64,000 bases of DNA, taken from Gnetum montanum. Taxonomy: Eukaryota; Streptophyta; Gnetopsida; Gnetales; Gnetaceae. A model generated the notes under the pieces. It saw only the letters and a program-made list of their open reading frames with translations, made no database searches and was not told where the DNA came from. Shown in pieces: positions 57,552-64,000 of the stretch; position 1 is the first letter of the stretch; every line of letters begins with the position of its first letter. The stretch is from NCBI GenBank assembly GCA_015680685.1, contig MNCI01014546.1, forward strand, positions 85,084 to 149,083, written 5' to 3'. Both the position numbers and the translations under genes were made by a program.

Positions 57552-58830
57552 ACAGCTCGCATGCCACTTGAAACCCTCTAAATAATAAGGGTATTCCAAC
57601 TATAATTATTAGAAAATCCAACTTTCAAATATTTATAAGATTCATAAATATCAGGTCTTTTTTTCCATAAGAAAAAAAATTGTAATTTCTATTTCTAATA
57701 CCACAAACTAGAATTTTAGCCTTACCAATATTGACTTTCATACTAGAATGGTTGCACTAGTTCATGGGGGATTTAAAGCATGTAATTTAATTCTGTAGCT
57801 AATTTTGCAATGAATGCCACATCATTTGCAAATAGAAGTATATTAAAAAATAATCAATGATTAGGGGCATTTTGCATATATTCATCCAATTCATCTATAA
57901 ATATGCCAAAAAGAATAGGGAACAAAGAAAAACTTTGTTTAACTCCTACTAAACTATTAATAATTATTTATTCTCTTGTAAGATTATTTTCAATAAGAAT
58001 GGTAATTGTCTCAAAGATTCTTTTAGTGACAAAAAGGAGATCTTATGGAATGATAATGTTACTCAATCTCTTCCAAAATTTATCTTGAGTAACAAATTCA
58101 TAAGCATTGAAAAAATCAACAAAATAAATAATAGTCTTGTGGTTGGAAATTTTTTCTTTTTCCATATAATAACATAAAGTTATATAATAATCTATAGTAG
58201 AATAATTCCTTATGAAGCCTACTTGCAACTGAGTATAAAGATAGTGCATATCTACCTACAAACTAATTTTATTTTCTAAAATAGTGCTAATAGCTTAGTG
58301 AATACTAAAATGATTGTAGTCAATCAGTAATTATTAAGATTTGTCATATCTCCCTTTTCGAAAAGTAATACTACTTGACTAGAACACCAAGAGTGATCCA
58401 AAACATGCTAAAGCCCTTTATTAAAAAGGTTACAAGCTGATTTGCACACCAATAAAACTCTACATACAATCCATTGACATCAACACCTTTACTAAAAGAT
58501 AACCTTTGAATTCCTATAGAAACATCAACACAGGATAACTTAAGAACACTAGAGTTATCTTTCACAGTTGGAGAAACCTCTAGATTAAAAGGTTATTGAA
58601 AATATTTTGAATAGTAGATAAGGAAAAATTCCAACCGTTTTGCTATCTATCTTGGTAGAAATTCTATAATATTTAAGCAAAAATTTCAAGACTTATCAAG
58701 AACTTCTTGAGAGGTCACCTATCACAGTACTACTCTATAACTAGCATACTTCTCTTTCCAATACTTAGCTATGTTTTTAATTTTTAGTAAAAAGAATCAT
58801 CACCTAGAGCCTCAATACTCATCTCACCTA
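57552..58830 (-). pseudogene. LINE reverse-transcriptase fragment
   Basis: On the minus strand: FVTQDKFWKRLSNIIIP, then GVKQSFSLFPILFGIFIDELDEYMQNA (family GV-QG-PLSP-LF-IFIDEL) and the catalytic region LLFANDVAFIA (family LLFADDVALIA, with the first Asp of the DD pair replaced by Asn), then VNIGKAKILVC. Order and spacing are those of a LINE RT palm. Frames shift and stops are frequent. No ends, tail or target duplication were found. It does not overlap the other LINE fragment's domain, so the two cannot be compared directly. Confidence 0.75.
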
Positions 58831-58837
58831 AGAGAGT

Positions 58838-59747
58838 TGATGGGTGAATGAAAGCCTATTAATAAGATAAATTTTTCATCAACTATGATATCAGGTATTC
58901 GATATCAGAGCTACAATATCACATACTCAATATTGGAGCACAAGCTACGACATCGAATATCTGATATGGAAAGACACATGCCTGCTTACAAATACGACAC
59001 TTAGGCACATAGTTCAATGAACAATTTCATCCACCCTTATTGAAAATCTTTCAGTTTGTTTATATGAATTAGACTTAGCAACTAGAAGTGTGAATGTCCA
59101 CAGTGTAGTGTGAACTAGTGAATGGAGTCTTTATTTGAGCATCTTGTACTTGGGTACAAGTATGATTAGAAATAAAGATCGAGCTATTCCCACTATTGCA
59201 GCATTCTTCCTAGATTTACTATTTACACTTAGAATAATTTTTTTATTGTTTCTTAGTTAATGTTTAATTTTCCATGTAGTTTACTTTTATTGTTGATTAG
59301 CATGCAAAATGGATACGATTGATTTCAAGCATAAAGTATGATTGTTTGGTAACCCGGTAGTATTATCACTTGGTTTGTTTAGTAGTGAAGTACTTGGTAA
59401 TCCTTGTAACGATTACAAAAGCTAGGACATGTATAGAAAATCAGGAACAAATATTCATCACTTAAGATAGAATTAATTTGTTTATTGTTTACTTAGACTT
59501 AGAAACTATTTTCACTTCACCATGTTTACTAGGAGTAAGATGGCCTACACAACATTAATTATCAAATACCTCACTATGAGTTAAACCATACCCATAAATT
59601 TCACTAGCTCACCTAGGAAGATAATGATTTCAAACTTTAACCAATTACTAGCATATTCACATTACCTCGTCCATGGATTACGATTTGGTCACACGTGCCC
59701 ATCTATGACTTGTATGGTTGGGTGTTGGATTGCTCCACTACTCATCA
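58838..59747 (+). repeat. 5' LTR of F
   Basis: The 3' end is secure (TGCTCCACTACTCATCA, then PBS). The start is placed at TGATGGGTG by analogy and is less certain. U3 has degenerate GATATC palindromes (58889-58970). A TATA box equivalent reads TTACAAATAC (about 58983). Confidence 0.68.
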
Positions 59748-59748
59748 T

Positions 59749-59766
59749 TAGCATCGTTGCTAGGGA
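59749..59766 (+). other. Primer-binding site of F (tRNA-Asp type)
   Basis: TAGCATCGTTGCTAGGGA, one base after the LTR, matches the tRNA-Asp complement at 13 of 18 positions. Confidence 0.65.
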
Positions 59767-59869
59767 CTTGTCAATGTATGCTAAGTAATTGATTATACAA
59801 AGTTCATTGTACTTGAAACACAAAGTTAAAATTCATAACTCTAACTAAGCATACTTAAAAAACAAATGT

Positions 59870-62400
59870 CTTAAAGCATAACATTGCTTCAAACAAGAAT
59901 ACAACATCACCTACCAAGGAACCATAGAGAAGCAATGAAAGAATCGAAGAAGAAGAGGAATGGAGTATGCTAATGTAAATAAGGATCTCATATGCTCATC
60001 ACAATCCTTACTATCCCAGTTTTACATTCATCTTTCATTAGGTAGATAACTTAGGTGGAGAGATCTTCAAGGGAATGTGGTTCTACCACCAAAGTGTTTA
60101 GCACCCATTATGCTCCAAATCCCTCTTAAAGGGATGAAACTAAGTGAAGCACTTGGAGGGCATCATAAAACCAAATACATGACTGGACCATATGAATCCA
60201 TTGATGAGTAGTTAAAGGAAAGATAATGCCATGGAAACTAGACATGAACAAGATAAAGGAAAGATAGTCAACTCTACTATTGTCTTAGAGGAGCTTGATA
60301 CAGATGCATTCATTGGTGAACAACTCCACCAAAATCATGAGTTCCAATCACAAACACCTATCATTCGACTGGAAGAACTTGTCAAGAATAAATTGCACTT
60401 TGAATTAGTAAAGATACATAAGTGAAAGGCAAAAGACTCAAGGTACAAGAAGGAGTCAAGAATAGAGTTCTTGCTAGATCCCATAGAGACGAACATGAAA
60501 GTTATCATAGGAGAACAAGTCGACACCATTCTGCTACGACCTCATCTGCATCCTCATGATCATCAAAAGACTTTAACAAAAGGAGGCAAAGGAATAAAGA
60601 CCATAACAAGGAAGAGAGGAGAACTCATGATCGTCATTCAAGACATTCTAATTTTGAAGATGAAGAATATGAATAGTGCAAACGTAGGGATTGCAGAAAC
60701 CATGAAAGGGATGAGCATAGAAGGGGGCACTACTACAACTGAGCATACAAACCTAATCAAGATGATGAACCCCTGATGGAAACTCAAAGTATGATTAACA
60801 TAAAAGAAGCTGTACACATTCTAACCAGGCACATGAGGGATAGCTGTAGTAAATGGCTCGATATGAACAACATGTTAAGATTTAAAGGTGGTTATAATGC
60901 TGATCCACAACACCACCTCCAAGCTTTCCACAATGTTGTTGGCATCCTACAAAACACTGAAAGTGACTAGTAGAAATTAAAGTTGTTTCCAAGAACACTT
61001 GTGAAAGAGGTAGAAAGCTGGTGCCGATCACTCAAACCTAAATCAATCAGAAGATGGAGTACATGCTAGAGATTTTCAATAACAAATACCAAACCTACTC
61101 ACAGGCATCTAAGTTAAGAAAAAAAATCCAAGGATGAAAGCAAAGGACTCATGAAACCCTTGATGTGGTAATGGGAAAGTACTATTCATTACTACATAGA
61201 TGCCTAGGCCATGGATTCTCATAGAGGAAGCAACTAAGGCACATTGAAGATGGGTTACGGAACAAGACTAGGGAGACCCTTAGGGTTTCTACCCAAGGTA
61301 GATTATTAGAGATGAGTGTCCATCAAATTCAGAGACTAATCAATCAAGTGGCAAAGGAAGAAGGTGAGTTAAGAAAGAAAGAATCAATAAAAGAGTATAA
61401 CAGAGACCCATACATTAGGAAAAGAGATGCACAAGTTTGTGATACCCAAGAAGAGGAAATCTTGAAACAAGTAATCCAAAAGAAGACTCTAGAAATTTAG
61501 AAAATTGTAATAAATATTGTAATGAAGGTAGAGAAAATGTGGGAATCAGTAGATGAAAAATTTACAACTACATTAAAGATTGTGGAGGAGAGAATGAAGC
61601 AAGCATTTGGAATTGGCAAAGAGAAGAAAAAGAAGAAAGAGTTTGGATGAAGGATCAACGTGGCTATGGTGGTTAAGTGTTTAGACACTAGCTCCATTGA
61701 TGAGGAAGGATGTGCCATGTGTCACTACGAACATCCCAAGGGATGTTGCCTAGTAATGGCACATTTACAAAAAATGGGAGCATACACACTCAATCTTAGA
61801 TTTATTAAAAAGCATATGCCTAGAAGATTACCTTATCCCCAAGGTAGCTACAAGCAGAAATTCCAACCAACATACTATCCCAGTGAAGCTTTGCCATAGC
61901 CATAAGAGTAATATCATTAGTAGTGGCAACAACCCCAATCATGGCCCATGCCACCACCTTGCCAATAGTATTTATATCGATAGCCTAATCCTTATGGGTA
62001 CTATGTCCAACATCCAATCTCACCAGCAAATGCAACCATTCAAAATATGCAATACTATTTGCCTGACTACCACAAATCAATGCTACCAAGAACAAATCCA
62101 AACTCATACATGCATCCATCAGTAGTTGGTTCAATTCAGCACTTGAACCCTTTACCACTTATGCCACCTCCTATCATGTAGGGGGAATTGCCATCAAATC
62201 CATAATAGAAGAATGCAACAAGGGCGATTAGTACACAAGAGGAGGTGATCACATACGAATCCCAAACCAAGAAATGACCAGTCTTCCAAATGAGTCCATA
62301 AAAGATTTGATGGATGGGGAACACATCTACTTCCACCCCATCTATGTCTAGTCCTTCCCAACACAACAAGCTTCTATCTTCATCAAACTCAAATATCACA
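59870..62400 (+). pseudogene. gag of F
   Basis: Readable blocks: GNVVLPPKCLAP-like start (about 60075), LDMNNMLRFKGGYNADPQHHLQAFHN (60860-60940), LKLFPRTLVKEVESWCRSLKP, VHQIQRLINQVAKEEGELRKKESIKEYNRDP (61318-61410) and the knuckle CAMCHYEHPKGCC (61711-61750), fitting CX2CX3HX4C. M1's gag is the closest match by eye (KEEGELRERESAEEYNHDPS). Confidence 0.82.
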
Positions 62401-62439
62401 ATTGTCATGCTTACTCAGAAAATCACGCACTAGATCAAG

Positions 62440-62900
62440 GTGAGAGACCTTCCACAAAAAAGAACTGATCAAGGAAGCCCCTTAGTTTATCTCCAAATAG
62501 CAGGATAAAAACCATGCAAAGCTCTACTTGATTCTGGGTCAAGAGTGAACCTGATCTCCCAAGATATGTACTAGGCCTTGAATCTATCATTGCTAAAGAA
62601 GGGTAACATCTGATTAGACCTTGTTGACTAGTCAATCACTCTTCCATTAGGATAAGTGGATGATGTAATTACAACCATTAGTGGTTGGTCCTACCCTATG
62701 AATTTCTTAGTTTTCCATGTGGTGAAAAATAAAGGGGAATTTCTAATTATTATGGGAATATCTTGGCCTAGTATTGTTGACGTTAAGATTGGAATTCATG
62801 ACTTGTCCTTAGAAATTTCCAAGGAGGATGAAGTCAGAATTATACAAAGACAAAGAGTTCCATGTATCGCATAAAGCAATAATGGGTGCAATTGCATGCA
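62440..62900 (+). pseudogene. Aspartic protease of F
   Basis: It reads ALLDSGSRVNLISQDMY (DSG intact), then VDDVITTISGWSYPMNFLVFHV, LIIMGISWPSIVDVKIGIHDLSLEIS and RVPCIA. In-frame stops at several Gln/Trp codon positions make it a pseudogene. Confidence 0.85.
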
Positions 62901-63129
62901 AAGAATATCGGCTATCATACAAGAGGATACCAAAGCATGCAACAAATGTGTAGAATAAATATGTATGTAGAAATATTTATATGCAGTAGCCACATAATAG
63001 GAAGGCACCTAGTGGCTGGTTACCAATGAAGAGATTGAATCAAATAAATACATGGAACTAGAAGAATAAATTATTAGTGCATATGTTGAAGAGACTAATA
63101 AATTAGAGTAGTTAAGGGAAAGGCACTTC

Positions 63130-64000
63130 CATCCACGAATAAATCAAGAAGAGGAGATAGATTGGGGACACTTGGAGATCCCAGACCCTCTAGAACCAGA
63201 ACCATTGGAACTGAGGGCCTTACTAGCCACATTGGAATATACATTTTTGAACAACATAAAGCTGGTAATCATCAATTTCACCTTAACAAAAGTACAAAAA
63301 AGGAAGTTTTTGGAAGTAATAAACAGATGGCCCACAACCTTTGCATGGTCTTATGATAAGATCATAGGAATTGATACATGAATTTGCCAACATAGGATAT
63401 ACACTGACCTTGTAGTCAAACTAAGACGCCAATCCTAATGAAGGCTTAATCCTAAACTCAAAGAAGTAGTCAAGCAAGAGTTGAAAAGATTGCTAAAGTT
63501 AGGATTCATCTATCCTATTATGTATAGTGAATGGATCAGCTCCTTAGTGATTATTCCAAAGAAGGAGGGCAAATGGTGAGTCTACATTAACTTCTGGATG
63601 TTGAATGCTGCTACATTCAAGGATTACTTCCCTTTGTCATTTTTTGATCAGGTCTTGAACACCATTGTAGGACATGAATATTATAGTTTTCTGGATGGGT
63701 ACAATGGATATAATTAGATCCACATTACACCCGAAGGCCAGGAAAAGACAACATTCACCAATCCACGGGGAATGTTTACGTAGAAGTAGATGCCCTTCGA
63801 TCTTTGCAATGCACTAGGTACTTTCCAAAGACTGGTGCTCAACATCTTCCAAAAGAAAATTGTGAATGGTGTAGAAATGTTTATGGATGATTTTTCAATG
63901 TATGGGCTAGATTTCAAACAAGCACTGGACATGTTGGAGTAGGTACTCAAGAGATGTGTTGAAACCAATCTTAAGCCCAATTGGTAGAAGAGCCATCTCA
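63130..64000 (+). pseudogene. Reverse transcriptase of F (cut by window end)
   Basis: The linker reads EEIDWGHLEIPDPLEPEPLELRALL and RKFLEVINRWPTTFAWSYDKI. RT follows: LLKLGFIYPIMYSEWISSLVIIPKK, then LNAATFKDYFPLS, GHEYYSFLDGYNGYN, KTTFTNPRGMF, MPFDLCNALGTFQRLVLNIF and the catalytic MFMDDFSMYG (about 63880-63909). Stops at YR/QI-type positions show decay. It is homologous throughout to element B's RT (8200-9131). Confidence 0.9.

Larger units (their letters stand above)
58838..64000 (+). mobile_element. Element F: 5' part of an Athila-type retrotransposon (LTR-gag-protease-RT)
   Basis: LTR, tRNA-Asp-type PBS, gag, protease, linker and the first part of RT are seen in order. The window ends inside RT. 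Every region carries stops. Whether it has a 3' ORF is outside the window. Confidence 0.85.

Overview
This is nuclear DNA from a seed plant. The evidence is GT-AG introns, a plant-type p23 co-chaperone gene, VQ-motif proteins and a dense, nested landscape of decayed LTR retrotransposons. Large AT-rich gaps between few genes, very degraded elements and LINE fragments suggest a large repeat-rich genome. A gymnosperm would fit, but that is inference.

Layout. 1-4494: 3' part of an Athila-type Ty3/gypsy element (element A: an extra 3' ORF, then the 3' LTR). 4495-14201: element B (+), an Athila-type gag-pro-RT-RNaseH-integrase pseudogene series whose 5' LTR is truncated against A's LTR. 14202-19597: AT-rich intergenic DNA, a 666-base N gap (16084-16749) and a LINE fragment (-). 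19603-33965: element M2 (-), flanked by ATAAC target duplications and carrying gag plus a 3' ORF but no pol. It is split by element M1 (19962-26925, -), which has gag and protease. 33966-47700: the gene-bearing island. It holds a six-exon p23 gene with perfect heat-shock elements upstream, an IKU1/VQ14-like VQ-motif gene (-), and 3.4 kb from it a smaller paralog-like gene (-) that has lost the VQ core. 48467-57546: element E (+), flanked by CAAAT duplications, gag plus 3' ORF without pol, carrying an inserted solo LTR (53392-54396, flanked by AGTGG). 57552-58830: LINE reverse-transcriptase fragment (-). 58838-64000: 5' part of element F (+), with LTR, gag, protease and the start of RT.

The retroelements share TGATGA...TCATCA LTR ends, a primer-binding site matching the 3' end of plant tRNA-Asp, a gag zinc knuckle of the CX2CX3HX4C type and a PPT ending in a (A)GTCRTGGGGG motif. 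All coding regions in them carry stops or frameshifts.

The most interesting feature is in the three elements with a 3' ORF (A, M2, E). Each has, ahead of that ORF, a module of the same kind of palindromes found in its LTR U3 followed by a TATA box. This looks like an internal, LTR-like promoter for the 3' ORF. M2 and E share the pol-less gag + 3' ORF layout, which suggests a non-autonomous family relying on gag-pol relatives such as B, M1 and F.
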